DNA of 64,000 nucleotides from contig CAYGOT010000013.1 of NCBI GenBank assembly GCA_964351595.1, positions 1 to 64,000 of the forward strand, in the 5' to 3' direction. Of this stretch, positions 1 through 8,216 are shown piece by piece. The notes under the pieces were generated by a model, which was given only the letters and a program-made list of their open reading frames with translations, was not told where the DNA came from and searched no databases. Each line of letters begins with the position of its first letter. Positions within the stretch are counted from its first letter, which is position 1. The position numbers were made by a program, and so were the translations under genes. The DNA is from UBA6059 sp964351595. GTDB taxonomy: Bacteria > Bacteroidota > Bacteroidia > Cytophagales > Cyclobacteriaceae.

Positions 1-536
1 TCGACTACCGCTTCAGCAACGACCTCTTCAGTAGGTGCTTCTTCAACAACCTCCTCAGGTTGCGCAGCAGCCAGTTCAGCAGCTTGCTTAGCTCTGTAAG
101 CCTCGGCTCTGGCTTCTTTTACCTTAGATTCAGCCTCATGTCTTGCCTTACGGTCAGCAGCTTTTTGCTGAGACAGTGAGTCAATCTTACCCTGAACCTT
201 AGCTTCTTTCTGCTCTAACCATTCTTTCAGCTTAGCATCAGCATCTTCCTGAGTAACGGCCCCTTTGTTAACACCTATCTGAAGATGCTTACGGAACATT
301 ACACCTCTATATGAGAGCATAGCCTTCACAGTGTCGGTCGGCTGAGCGCCTTTCATTACCCAATCAAACGCTTTGTCCTCGTCAATATTGACACTTGCAG
401 GATTGGTGTTGGGATTATACGTCCCGATTTTTTCGATAAAGCGACCATCTCGTGGTGCTCTTGCATCGGCAATGACTACATCGTACATTGCTCTTTTCTT
501 ACGTCCTCGACGCGCGAGTCTGATTTTTACTGCCAT
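1..536 (-). CDS. rpsP: 30S ribosomal protein S16, C-terminus cut by window edge
   Basis: Component of the small ribosomal subunit. The minus-strand frame opens at an ATG (534-536) and begins MAVKIRLARRGRKKRAMYDV, the classic S16 start, followed by the FIEKIGTYNPNT segment typical of the family. The S16 core is normally about 80-90 residues; here the frame stays open for at least 178 residues and runs off the window. The extension is Lys/Ala/Glu-rich, probably helical, then turns into a Glu/Val/Ala-rich tail. Long S16 tails are known in Bacteroidota, so this is lineage-specific rather than a fusion. It is divergent from sucA, with about 220 bp between them carrying promoters for both directions. 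Confidence 0.95.
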   Translation of the reverse strand, partial: MAVKIRLARRGRKKRAMYDVVIADARAPRDGRFIEKIGTYNPNTNPASVNIDEDKAFDWVMKGAQPTDTVKAMLSYRGVMFRKHLQIGVNKGAVTQEDADAKLKEWLEQKEAKVQGKIDSLSQQKAADRKARHEAESKVKEARAEAYRAKQAAELAAAQPEEVVEEAPTEEVVAEAVV

Positions 537-600
537 TTGTTAGTTTAAGTTTATATGGATCACGTCCATTAACAATTTCCTTTCAATTCGAAAAGGATCG

Positions 601-608
601 CAAAAGTA
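601..608 (-). promoter_or_regulatory. Probable -7 box for rpsP
   Basis: On the minus strand this reads TACTTTTG, a match to the Bacteroidota -7 consensus TAnnTTTG. It lies about 65 bases before the rpsP ATG. No well-spaced -33 TTG was found, so the call rests on the -7 element alone. Confidence 0.5.
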
Positions 609-720
609 GCAAGAAATATTCAAAGTAGATATCCTGAGATAGAATTTAACTACTTGTGTGCAGGGGTAAGTAATATTTGTTAAGGCGAATATACGATTTT
701 TCATTGTATAACCTTTAGAT

Positions 721-728
721 TAACTTTG
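721..728 (+). promoter_or_regulatory. Probable -7 box for sucA
   Basis: TAACTTTG matches the Bacteroidota consensus TAnnTTTG. Transcription would start near 735, giving a leader of roughly 24 bases before the sucA ATG at 759. A TTG lies upstream near 700 but with shorter than usual spacing. Confidence 0.5.
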
Positions 729-758
729 ACTCATTGAATTCATACTCGCAACTTTCTT

Positions 759-3473
759 ATGGATAAATTCTCGTATATCTCGAATGCCCATACCAACTAT
801 ATAGACGAACTCTACTCGTCCTACAAGGCTGACCCATCCAGTGTGGATGAAAGCTGGCAAAAATTCTTCGAAGGATTTGAGTTCTCACAGGGTCAGTTTA
901 ACGGAGCGTCCACAACTTCTGACGGGCTAGCTGATTCTTCGGAGATTAAGGTACGTAATTTTATATATGCCCATAGGTCGAGAGCGCATTTGAAATCAGA
1001 TACCAACCCTGTAAGGCAAAGAAGGCAACATGTGGTACGTCTTGATTTGGAAAACTTCGGTTTGACAGATGGTGACCTTGAAAAAGAATTTGAGGTGGGG
1101 GCAGAGATTGGTCTTGGAAAGGCCAAGTTCAAAGAAATCAAGGAGCGCCTTGAGAAGATATACCTCGGTTCGATAGGTTACGAGTTTAATCACATAAGGA
1201 ATTCGGATACGTTCGACTGGTTCAAGAATAAAGTAGAAGCTGAGGGCTTCAACATAGAACCGAAGACCGATCAGAAAAAGGATATTTTACAAAAGCTCAA
1301 TGAAGCAGTAATCTTCGAGAATTTCCTGCATACGAAATACATTGGACAGAAGAGATTTTCGCTTGAGGGTGGAGAAAACACCATTACAGCACTTCATACG
1401 ATTATTAATCAGGCGGCTGAGTACGGTGTAGAGGAGATTGTGATCGGTATGGCGCACAGAGGGCGCCTTAATGTGCTCGCCAATATCATGGGCAAGACCT
1501 ATGAGGAAATTTTTAACGAGTTTGAAGGTGGGGTAGATCCTGACCTGACAATGGGTGATGGAGACGTGAAGTATCATTTGGGGTACTCAAGTCATATGCA
1601 GACTAAAGCAGGTAAAAAAGTCTATGTAAAGCTTGCACCCAATCCCTCTCACCTCGAAGCTGTCGACCCTGTAGTACTCGGTTATACGCGAGCTCAGATT
1701 GATGATGAATACAGAGGAGATTTTAGCAAGGCCATTCCTGTGTTAATTCACGGTGACGCGGCAGTGGCTGGTCAAGGCCTTGTATATGAATGTATCCAAA
1801 TGTCGCAGTTGGATGGCTATTCGACTGGAGGTACTATTCATTTCGTCATCAATAACCAAGTGGGTTTCACTACTGACTATGATGATGCCCGATCAAGTAT
1901 CTATTGCACTGATATTGCTAAGATCGTGGATACGCCTGTGCTGCACGTCAATGGTGATGATGCAGAAGCAGTGGCTTATGCTGCGAAATTAGCTGTAGAA
2001 TATCGTCAGACCTTTCACAAGGACTTCTTCATAGACTTGCTATGCTATAGAAGACATGGTCATAATGAGAGTGATGAGCCGAAATTCACTCAACCCAAAC
2101 TGTATAGCCTGATTGCGAAGCACCCCAACCCTAGAGAGGTCTATGTAAAGAAGCTCATTGAAAGAGGAGATATCAGTCAGGATAGATCTAAGCAACTTAA
2201 TAATGAATTCAAGAAATTGCTTCAGGAGCGTCTTGACGAAGTGAAGCAAAATCCTCTTCCTTATAAACCACAAAAAATAGAAGAGGAGTGGGACTTCCTA
2301 AAGCGATCAAAACCAGGTGCTTTTGACAAATCTCCCGATACGTCTATCACTGAGGAGGTGGTAGATCAGGTAGCAAAGGCACTTACTTCTATCCCAAAGG
2401 GCTTTAAGCCACTTAAGCAAATTGAAAAGTTGATCAAGGATCGAAAGACAGCCTTTTTCGACAAGAAAGAACTGGGATGGGCTGATGGAGAACTACTGGC
2501 TTACGGCAGCCTACTTGTAGATGGGAAGATCGTCCGAATGTCTGGTCAGGATGTGAAGAGGGGCACCTTCTCTCATAGACACAGCTATTTGATCGATTCC
2601 AATACAAACGAGCCTTACTGCAACCTTAACTATGTAGCAGAGAAGCAGGAGCCATTCAGGATTTATAATTCGCTCCTATCGGAATTTGGGGTGCTGGGAT
2701 TCGAATATGGCTATGCCATGGCGACTCCAAATGCGCTGGTGATCTGGGAAGCACAATTTGGTGATTTCGCCAATGGAGCACAGGTAATGATTGACCAATT
2801 CATATCCAGTGCTGAGAGTAAATGGCAAAGGATGAACGGTCTTGTCATGTTATTGCCGCATGGCTATGAAGGACAGGGCCCTGAGCACTCCAGTGCAAGG
2901 CTTGAGCGTTTCTTGCAACTTTGTGCGCAGGATAATATTGTGATAGTCAATCTTACTAATTCGGCTAATATTTTCCACCTGATGAGGCGTCAGGTTGAGT
3001 GGGGTTTCAGAAAGCCTTGCGTAGTGTTTTCGCCCAAGTCATTGCTCAGACACCCGGGAGTCTCGAGTCCTCTTAAGGACTTCACCACAGGTGGGTTCAA
3101 AGAGGTGATTGCGGATACGTACGTCACCAATAAGTCAGTGCGCAAAGTATTGTTGTGTTCTGGCAAGGTATACTTCGACCTGCTGGAAGAGCAGCAGAAG
3201 AAAAAAATCAAAGATGTCGCGATCACGCGCATCGAGCAACTGCACCCGTTTCCAAAGAAGCAATTGGATGCTGTACTGAAAAAGTATAGTAATCCAGAGA
3301 TAGTCTGGGTGCAGGAAGAACCTGAGAATATGGGAGGATGGAGCTACATGCTCCGAATATTCGGTCAGGGAATCAAGGTGATTTCAAGACGTGCCGCGGC
3401 TTCACCTGCCACAGGCTTTGCAAAAGTGCACAAGCAAGAGCAAGCAGAGATCGTAAAAGAGGCATTCAAATAA
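759..3473 (+). CDS. sucA: 2-oxoglutarate dehydrogenase E1 component
   Basis: Thiamine-diphosphate-dependent E1 subunit of the 2-oxoglutarate dehydrogenase complex (TCA cycle, cytoplasm): it decarboxylates 2-oxoglutarate and passes the succinyl group to the lipoyl arm of SucB. The 904-residue length is usual for the family. Seen in the sequence: the N-terminal E2-binding segment (NYIDELYSSYKADP, about residues 13-26), AHRGRLNVLAN near 232, HGDAAVAGQGLVYE near 331, the RRHGHNESDEP block near 430-440 and the C-terminal WVQEEPENMGGW near 850. SucB starts 17 bp downstream, so the two are co-transcribed. The homodimeric SucA-type layout rules out the heterodimeric pyruvate or branched-chain E1. Confidence 0.97.
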   Translation: MDKFSYISNAHTNYIDELYSSYKADPSSVDESWQKFFEGFEFSQGQFNGASTTSDGLADSSEIKVRNFIYAHRSRAHLKSDTNPVRQRRQHVVRLDLENFGLTDGDLEKEFEVGAEIGLGKAKFKEIKERLEKIYLGSIGYEFNHIRNSDTFDWFKNKVEAEGFNIEPKTDQKKDILQKLNEAVIFENFLHTKYIGQKRFSLEGGENTITALHTIINQAAEYGVEEIVIGMAHRGRLNVLANIMGKTYEEIFNEFEGGVDPDLTMGDGDVKYHLGYSSHMQTKAGKKVYVKLAPNPSHLEAVDPVVLGYTRAQIDDEYRGDFSKAIPVLIHGDAAVAGQGLVYECIQMSQLDGYSTGGTIHFVINNQVGFTTDYDDARSSIYCTDIAKIVDTPVLHVNGDDAEAVAYAAKLAVEYRQTFHKDFFIDLLCYRRHGHNESDEPKFTQPKLYSLIAKHPNPREVYVKKLIERGDISQDRSKQLNNEFKKLLQERLDEVKQNPLPYKPQKIEEEWDFLKRSKPGAFDKSPDTSITEEVVDQVAKALTSIPKGFKPLKQIEKLIKDRKTAFFDKKELGWADGELLAYGSLLVDGKIVRMSGQDVKRGTFSHRHSYLIDSNTNEPYCNLNYVAEKQEPFRIYNSLLSEFGVLGFEYGYAMATPNALVIWEAQFGDFANGAQVMIDQFISSAESKWQRMNGLVMLLPHGYEGQGPEHSSARLERFLQLCAQDNIVIVNLTNSANIFHLMRRQVEWGFRKPCVVFSPKSLLRHPGVSSPLKDFTTGGFKEVIADTYVTNKSVRKVLLCSGKVYFDLLEEQQKKKIKDVAITRIEQLHPFPKKQLDAVLKKYSNPEIVWVQEEPENMGGWSYMLRIFGQGIKVISRRAAASPATGFAKVHKQEQAEIVKEAFK

Positions 3474-3490
3474 TATAACAATCAGTTAAA

Positions 3491-5014
3491 ATGGCTTTAG
3501 AAATTAAAGTACCCAATGTCGGTGAGTCTATCAGTGAGGTGACTATATCTCAGTGGATGAAGAAGACCGGCGATATAGTTGAAATGGACGAAGTGATTGC
3601 CGAGCTCGAGTCTGATAAGGCGACATTCGAACTAACGGCAGAGGCTGCAGGTCAGCTCACGACAAAGGCGGAGGAAGGTGATACTATCGAAATAGGAGCA
3701 GTCATCTGCGAAATCGATACGGATGCTGTAGATAGTGCCGCACCAGACGAAAAGGCCAAGACAGAAAGTGCATCCACTCAATCAGAAGAGGCTAGCCCTA
3801 CCGGTGAAACGAAGGAGATGCACGTACCAGCCGTTGGTGAGTCTATCAATGAAGTGACTATCTCGAGCTGGATGGTGGCGGATGGAGAGCCAGTTGCTCT
3901 GGACGATGTGATCGCTGAGATCGAGTCAGACAAGGCGACCTTTGAACTTACCGCTGAGGCCAATGGTGTACTTGAGCATGTGGCCAAAGAAGGTGATACA
4001 CTGGAGATTGGTGCATTGATTTGTAAGATCAAGGTAACAGATGGGGCACCTGCAAAGAAAGCAGCATCTGAAGGAAGTAGCCAAGCGACGGAAATAGTAG
4101 AGTCTCCTACCGGAGAACCTGGCTATGCAGCCGGACATGCTTCACCAGCCGCAGCTAAAATCCTGGCGGAAAAAGGTATGTCATCATCTGAGATTAAAGG
4201 GACAGGAGTCGGAGGAAGAGTTACCAAGGAAGATGCGGTAAAAGCTGAAAAATCTGCCCCAGCCTCAGCAGATAAACCTGCGGCTCAAAGTGCACCTACA
4301 GCTCCAGGTGGAGATCGCGACCAGCGTCGAGAGAAGATGACTAATCTTCGCAAGACCATTTCGAGAAGGCTGGTGTCAGTGAAAAATGAGACAGCCATGT
4401 TGACGACCTTCAATGAAGTCAACATGCAGCCGATTATGGATCTGAGAAAGAAATACAAAGAGACCTTCAAAGAGAAATACGAAGTGGGATTGGGCTTCAT
4501 GTCGTTTTTTACCAAAGCATGTTGTGTAGCACTCAAAGAATGGCCTGCTGTCAATGCGATGATCGATGGCGATGAGATGGTTTTCAATGATTACTGTGAT
4601 GTTTCTATTGCTGTATCTGCTCCCAAAGGGCTCGTAGTGCCGGTAATCAGAAATGCTGAGCAAATGAGCTTCGAGCAAATAGAAAAAGAAGTGGTAAGGC
4701 TAGCCACAAAAGCACGTGATGGGAAGCTCAGTATTGATGAAATGACGGGAGGAACGTTTACACTTACGAATGGAGGTATATTCGGTTCTATGCTCTCCAC
4801 ACCTATTATTAATGCACCTCAGTCAGCCATATTAGGTATGCACAATATTGTGGAGCGTCCCGTGGTAGAGAATGGAGAAGTGGTCATTCGCCCCATCATG
4901 TATGTGGCATTGAGCTATGATCATAGGATTATTGACGGTAGGGAATCGGTTAGTTTCCTTGTCAGGGTGAAGCAATTGCTGGAGGATCCGACTAGGTTAC
5001 TTCTGGGAGTTTAA
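3491..5014 (+). CDS. sucB: Dihydrolipoyllysine succinyltransferase (E2) with two lipoyl domains
   Basis: Core E2 subunit of the 2-oxoglutarate dehydrogenase complex; it transfers succinyl from its lipoyl arm to CoA. Domain order: lipoyl domain 1 (about residues 1-76, lipoylated Lys43 in ESDKATFE), Ala/Glu/Ser-rich linker, lipoyl domain 2 (about 108-182, Lys148 in an identical ESDKATFE), second linker, E3/E1-binding domain (about 217-253, SPAAAKILAEKG..GGRVTKEDA), third linker, then the catalytic acetyltransferase-type domain ending with DHRIIDG (from Asp477). Proteobacterial SucB has one lipoyl domain; two are common in Bacteroidota. 507 residues. Upstream is sucA; the matching E3 gene lpd follows after a foreign-looking four-helix-bundle gene. 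Confidence 0.96.
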   Translation: MALEIKVPNVGESISEVTISQWMKKTGDIVEMDEVIAELESDKATFELTAEAAGQLTTKAEEGDTIEIGAVICEIDTDAVDSAAPDEKAKTESASTQSEEASPTGETKEMHVPAVGESINEVTISSWMVADGEPVALDDVIAEIESDKATFELTAEANGVLEHVAKEGDTLEIGALICKIKVTDGAPAKKAASEGSSQATEIVESPTGEPGYAAGHASPAAAKILAEKGMSSSEIKGTGVGGRVTKEDAVKAEKSAPASADKPAAQSAPTAPGGDRDQRREKMTNLRKTISRRLVSVKNETAMLTTFNEVNMQPIMDLRKKYKETFKEKYEVGLGFMSFFTKACCVALKEWPAVNAMIDGDEMVFNDYCDVSIAVSAPKGLVVPVIRNAEQMSFEQIEKEVVRLATKARDGKLSIDEMTGGTFTLTNGGIFGSMLSTPIINAPQSAILGMHNIVERPVVENGEVVIRPIMYVALSYDHRIIDGRESVSFLVRVKQLLEDPTRLLLGV

Positions 5015-5024
5015 TTTAGGCACC

Positions 5025-5036
5025 AGTACTAGGTAC
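5025..5036 (+). repeat. Left inverted end of the four-helix-bundle cassette
   Basis: AGTACTAGGTAC, 11 bp after the sucB stop. Its reverse complement reappears with one mismatch at 5431-5442. The match extends weakly inward: this side continues TAAGATTGAAGTATT, and the other side, read inward on the opposite strand, contains GTACTAAGTATT. Confidence 0.6.
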
Positions 5037-5061
5037 TAAGATTGAAGTATTATGACTGGAT

Positions 5062-5424
5062 ATGCATAGATATAAAGAATTGGAGGTTTGGAAAAGGAGC
5101 ATCACCTTGGCAACCAGGGTATATGAAATAACGACTTCTTTCCCTTCCGAAGAAAAGTATGGGCTGATATCTCAACTTAGGAGATCTGTCGTTTCAGTCC
5201 CTTCCAATGTTGCAGAAGGCGCAGGAAGGAATTCTGATAAGCAGTTCGTAAATTTTCTTAGCATAGCGGTAGGTTCACTTTTTGAAGTAGAAACCCAGCT
5301 ATTGATTTCAAATAATGTTGGATTGATATCTGATGATGATATTGCCCCAATCTTAAATGAAATAGGAGCATTGTCAAATATGATCTTTAAACTTCAAAGT
5401 AGGCTTACAAGTCCTAATACTTAG
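5062..5424 (+). CDS. Four-helix bundle protein (23S rRNA intervening-sequence / S23 family)
   Basis: 120-residue all-helical protein of the family named after proteins encoded in 23S rRNA intervening sequences and related in fold to the Avd proteins of diversity-generating retroelements. Visible family marks: the start HRYKELEVWKRSI, then SFPSEEKYGLISQLRRS, SVPSNVAEGAGR near residues 49-60, and a helical C-terminus. The molecular role is not established; no enzyme motif is present. It separates sucB from lpd, two genes of one complex, and is flanked by short GTAC-rich inverted repeats; its stop codon lies just before the right repeat. This layout suggests a small insertion unit rather than an original operon member (inference). 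The ATG at 5062 gives the family N-terminus. Confidence 0.88.
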   Translation: MHRYKELEVWKRSITLATRVYEITTSFPSEEKYGLISQLRRSVVSVPSNVAEGAGRNSDKQFVNFLSIAVGSLFEVETQLLISNNVGLISDDDIAPILNEIGALSNMIFKLQSRLTSPNT

Positions 5425-5430
5425 TACGCC

Positions 5431-5442
5431 GTACCTTGTACT
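5431..5442 (-). repeat. Right inverted end of the four-helix-bundle cassette
   Basis: The minus strand reads AGTACAAGGTAC, matching 5025-5036 in 11 of 12 positions. It lies 7 bp after the four-helix-bundle stop codon and 16 bp before the lpd start. The surrounding stretch 5421-5442 is a run of TTAGTAC/CGTAC/TTGTAC units. Confidence 0.6.
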
Positions 5443-5457
5443 CATTATATAAGAATT

Positions 5458-6858
5458 ATGGATTATCAAGTAGCAGTTATTGGTTCTGGTCCTGGTGGAT
5501 ATGTGGCAGCTATACGCTGTGCCCAGTTAGGCCTTAAAACAGCGATTATCGAAAAGTACGATACACTCGGAGGCACCTGCCTCAATGTGGGGTGTATTCC
5601 TTCGAAGGCGCTCCTTGATTCTTCAGAGCATTTTCACAACGCCGAGACCACCTTCAAAGAGCATGGGATTACGATCAATAAGCCTAAGGTGAACCTGAAG
5701 CAAATGATCGCCAGGAAAAGCCAGGTGGTTAGCGACAATGTCAATGGGATAGCCTTCCTCATGAAAAAGAATAAAATCGATGTTCATCATGGATGGGGAT
5801 CATTCGTGGATAAGAACACGATAAAAATAGAGGGTGCTAAAGGCAAGAGCTCACAGATCACCGCTGAGAAAATCATTATAGCCACAGGCTCTAAACCAGC
5901 ATCACTTCCTTTTATCAATATCGACAAGGACAGAGTGATTACTTCTACAGAGGCGCTGGAACTCAAGGAAGTCCCCAAGCACATGATCATCATTGGTGGA
6001 GGAGTTATTGGGATGGAATTGGGGAGTGTATATGCACGACTTGGAGCGAAGATATCAGTAGTAGAATATCTGGACAATCTCATACCTTCGATGGATGCTA
6101 CGATGGGCAAAGAGCTTCAGAAAGCGTTAAAGAAGCTAGGTTTCGATATCTACTTAAGTCATAAAGTGACCGCAGTTACAGCCAAGGGTAAGGAAGTCAA
6201 AGTAGTGGCAGAAACGCCAAAAGGTGAGAATCTCGAGTTGAGTGGCGATTATTGTCTGGTGTCGATAGGTAGAAAGCCCTACACCGAAGGATTGAACCTC
6301 GAAAAAGCTGGAGTCAAAGCTGACGACAGAGGGCGTGTAGCTGTAGATGATCACCTCAAGACTAATGTAGAAAATATCTGGGCGATCGGTGATGTGGTCA
6401 AAGGTGCGATGCTAGCGCACAAAGCGGAGGAAGAGGGTGTGTTCGTAGCTGAGCAGATGATGGGACAGAAGCCGCATATCAATTATAATCTGATACCCGG
6501 AGTGGTCTATACATGGCCTGAGGTGGCGAGTGTAGGACATACGGAAGAACAGCTGAAAGAAGCTGGCAGAAAATACAAAACGGGCAAGTTTCCTTACAAA
6601 GCCTTAGGTAGGGCGCGCGCGAGTATGGATACGGATGGACTTGTCAAGGTATTGGCTGATGCTGAGACAGACGAGATTCTTGGAATGCATATCATCGGAG
6701 CACGGGCAGCCGACATGATCGCCAGTGGAGTGACAGCTATGGAGTATCGCGCTTCGGCTGAGGATGTCGCTCGGATGTCGCATGCGCACCCTACATACAT
6801 GGAGGCCGTGAAGGAAGCGTGCTTAGCCGCTACCGCAAATCGTCCGATACACATATAG
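5458..6858 (+). CDS. lpd: Dihydrolipoyl dehydrogenase (E3)
   Basis: FAD flavoenzyme that reoxidises the dihydrolipoyl groups of 2-oxo acid dehydrogenase E2 proteins, reducing NAD+. Seen: FAD-binding GSGPGGYVAA (residues 9-18), the redox-active disulfide in GGTCLNVGCIPS (Cys41/Cys46), the NAD-binding IIIGGGVIGMELGSVYARLG segment near 178-197, the second FAD motif WAIGDVV near 308, and the dimer-interface catalytic pair in HAHPTYMEA (His444, Glu449). 466 residues, full length. Placement after sucAB points to service in the 2-oxoglutarate complex, though one E3 often serves several complexes. Confidence 0.97.
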   Translation: MDYQVAVIGSGPGGYVAAIRCAQLGLKTAIIEKYDTLGGTCLNVGCIPSKALLDSSEHFHNAETTFKEHGITINKPKVNLKQMIARKSQVVSDNVNGIAFLMKKNKIDVHHGWGSFVDKNTIKIEGAKGKSSQITAEKIIIATGSKPASLPFINIDKDRVITSTEALELKEVPKHMIIIGGGVIGMELGSVYARLGAKISVVEYLDNLIPSMDATMGKELQKALKKLGFDIYLSHKVTAVTAKGKEVKVVAETPKGENLELSGDYCLVSIGRKPYTEGLNLEKAGVKADDRGRVAVDDHLKTNVENIWAIGDVVKGAMLAHKAEEEGVFVAEQMMGQKPHINYNLIPGVVYTWPEVASVGHTEEQLKEAGRKYKTGKFPYKALGRARASMDTDGLVKVLADAETDEILGMHIIGARAADMIASGVTAMEYRASAEDVARMSHAHPTYMEAVKEACLAATANRPIHI

Positions 6859-6870
6859 TCATTCAGGAAC

Positions 6871-6897
6871 TTGAGGGTGTTGCCTAAACACCCTCAA
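6871..6897. terminator. Hairpin between convergent lpd and the MORN lipoprotein gene
   Basis: Perfect 11-bp stem TTGAGGGTGTT / AACACCCTCAA with loop GCCTA. It follows the lpd stop by 12 bp. On the minus strand it encodes the last codons of the lipoprotein gene, whose stop codon (6884-6886) sits in the loop. No strong T-run follows on either strand, so it may act as a shared terminator or as an RNA-end stabiliser. Confidence 0.6.
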
Positions 6898-7660
6898 CAT
6901 TTATGGGGTGCACTTTGGTCGTGATGTATTTCAGACCTTTGTTCGTTTTATAGGTGCCGATGATTTTCAAATCTTCCTTAATAAAGGTTCCGCGTGCGGG
7001 ATAGAGAGTGATCGTCGCTGTGCCATTTTGAGTATCAAGAGCAGAGATTTTGGACTCTTCGAAATACTCCCCCTTGGTTAATGACCCTTGATAGAATTTC
7101 GCATTGCGAACCTTATCAGAGAAGCTGATCTTAATGGTAAAGGATCCATCGCTTGATACCCGATTAATTTCCCTTACCGCAATTTGGGCATGCTTGGTGA
7201 TCTCCTTGCCACTCTTGTAGTACTCCTTAACTTTTCTGGATTGAATACCACTCCTATAAGGTACCTCGGCACTAATATTCCCATTTGAGAAGTAATGCTT
7301 TTGTACGCCTTCCAGTTTGCCACGCACGTAAGGAGATTCTTTTTTGACGACTCCAGATTCGTAGTAAGTGGTTGCAACACCTTCTTTAAGGTTATTCTTG
7401 TAATAGAGAACCAGTTCCTCTTTTCCGCTAGGGAAGTAGTTGACCGCCCGACCTTCTTTTTTCCCTTCCGCATAGGTAACTTCGGAGACCTTACGTCCAT
7501 CTTTCTTCTTGACCACCAGGCCGTCCCTGGTCTTGGCTAGCTCCGGCTGCTCCTCTTTAGATTCTTCTTCCTGTTCCTTGGGTAGCCAGCTAAAGTTTTC
7601 ACAGCTAGCGCAAATTCCTAATAACACTATTAGGTATGAGAATTTGAAAAAGTGGTTCAT
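6884..7660 (-). CDS. Lipoprotein with MORN-type (YwqK family) repeats
   Basis: 258-residue exported protein. The chosen ATG at 7660 gives a signal peptide MNHFFKFSYLIVLLGICASC with a relaxed lipobox ending at the Cys of CASC; an earlier in-frame ATG at 7690 would bury the signal. A Lys/Glu-rich linker follows, then about five repeats of the pattern Y..G...G....Y..G (for example GKKEGRAVNYFPSG, GKLEGVQKHYFSNG), characteristic of MORN-variant proteins often named 'YwqK antitoxin'. That name should not be read as a toxin-antitoxin role: no partner gene is present. The C-terminal 90 residues form a separate beta-rich region. Function unknown; likely envelope-bound. Confidence 0.8.
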   Translation of the reverse strand: MNHFFKFSYLIVLLGICASCENFSWLPKEQEEESKEEQPELAKTRDGLVVKKKDGRKVSEVTYAEGKKEGRAVNYFPSGKEELVLYYKNNLKEGVATTYYESGVVKKESPYVRGKLEGVQKHYFSNGNISAEVPYRSGIQSRKVKEYYKSGKEITKHAQIAVREINRVSSDGSFTIKISFSDKVRNAKFYQGSLTKGEYFEESKISALDTQNGTATITLYPARGTFIKEDLKIIGTYKTNKGLKYITTKVHPINVEGV

Positions 7661-7687
7661 TTGTGGTGTTCCGGTAGGTTGAGGTTG

Positions 7688-7715
7688 CAAAGATACAAGA
7701 TTGAGCTTGTCGCAA
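7688..7715 (-). promoter_or_regulatory. Promoter of the MORN lipoprotein gene
   Basis: On the minus strand the -7 box TATCTTTG (7688-7695) matches TAnnTTTG and is preceded, 17 bases upstream, by a TTG (7713-7715). It lies about 28 bases before the ATG at 7660, which supports that start choice. Confidence 0.6.
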
Positions 7716-7769
7716 GTTTTTCTTGAAAACAGCCATTAATTCTTAGCTCTTGGTGAGCCAGTAGCTTAA

Positions 7770-8011
7770 AAGTTGGTGGCCACTTTATGCAACTGCTTAA
7801 TAGACGCCAGTGAGAAGTGATCCACTTTGGCCATGTCAGCGTAGATCAATCCCAATTACCTAAAGGCCTGAGTCAGTTAGTCAATCAACCCAACTAACCT
7901 GGCGAAAGTTGAATTCAAAGCTTAAGCACCGCTATGAATAAGTACCACTGGACCGCCAGCGCCGTAAATCTCGTAATGAATTCTGGTCTCGATATTTCTG
8001 AATATAGGCAT
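7770..8011 (-). pseudogene. Decayed alpha/beta hydrolase remnant
   Basis: The minus-strand ATG at 8009-8011 opens MPIFRNIETRIHYEIYGAG, continuing PVVLIHSGA and then a stop. This is the N-terminal strand and HG-type oxyanion segment of an alpha/beta hydrolase. After about 90 bases with further stops, a +1 frame at 7818-7860 reads VIGIDLR-stop-HGQSGS, the family's second hallmark (normally DLRGHGQS), where one GGA codon has become TGA. The nucleophile elbow and C-terminal half are not recognisable. So this is an internally deleted, frameshifted and stop-ridden gene. Confidence 0.7.
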
Positions 8012-8216
8012 GACGCTCAAATTTTTCGTTAAACTTTAGTCTCACTTAAATGTTCTATCAGCCGCGTTTAAGAGGAAAATTGCACTCCCATGCCGATTAT
8101 CTGTTGCTAGCTTCTTCAAGCTATCAGCGGAAATTATGGACATGGTTTCCTCATGTACGTCGACTACCTTAAATTTGCCCCAATTTATCTAAAGCTGACC
8201 ACCTAAAACTCAATTC
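8012..8216. other. Non-coding stretch before carB
   Basis: No convincing gene. A 33-codon minus-strand frame (8042-8143) resembles nothing I recognise and may be more decayed sequence. No TAnnTTTG promoter for carB was found here; the carB promoter remains unplaced. Confidence 0.4.

Noticed and set aside
6884..7660. YwqK-type MORN protein as antitoxin of a toxin-antitoxin system
   Set aside because: The family name is misleading; the protein has a lipoprotein signal and there is no toxin-like neighbour.
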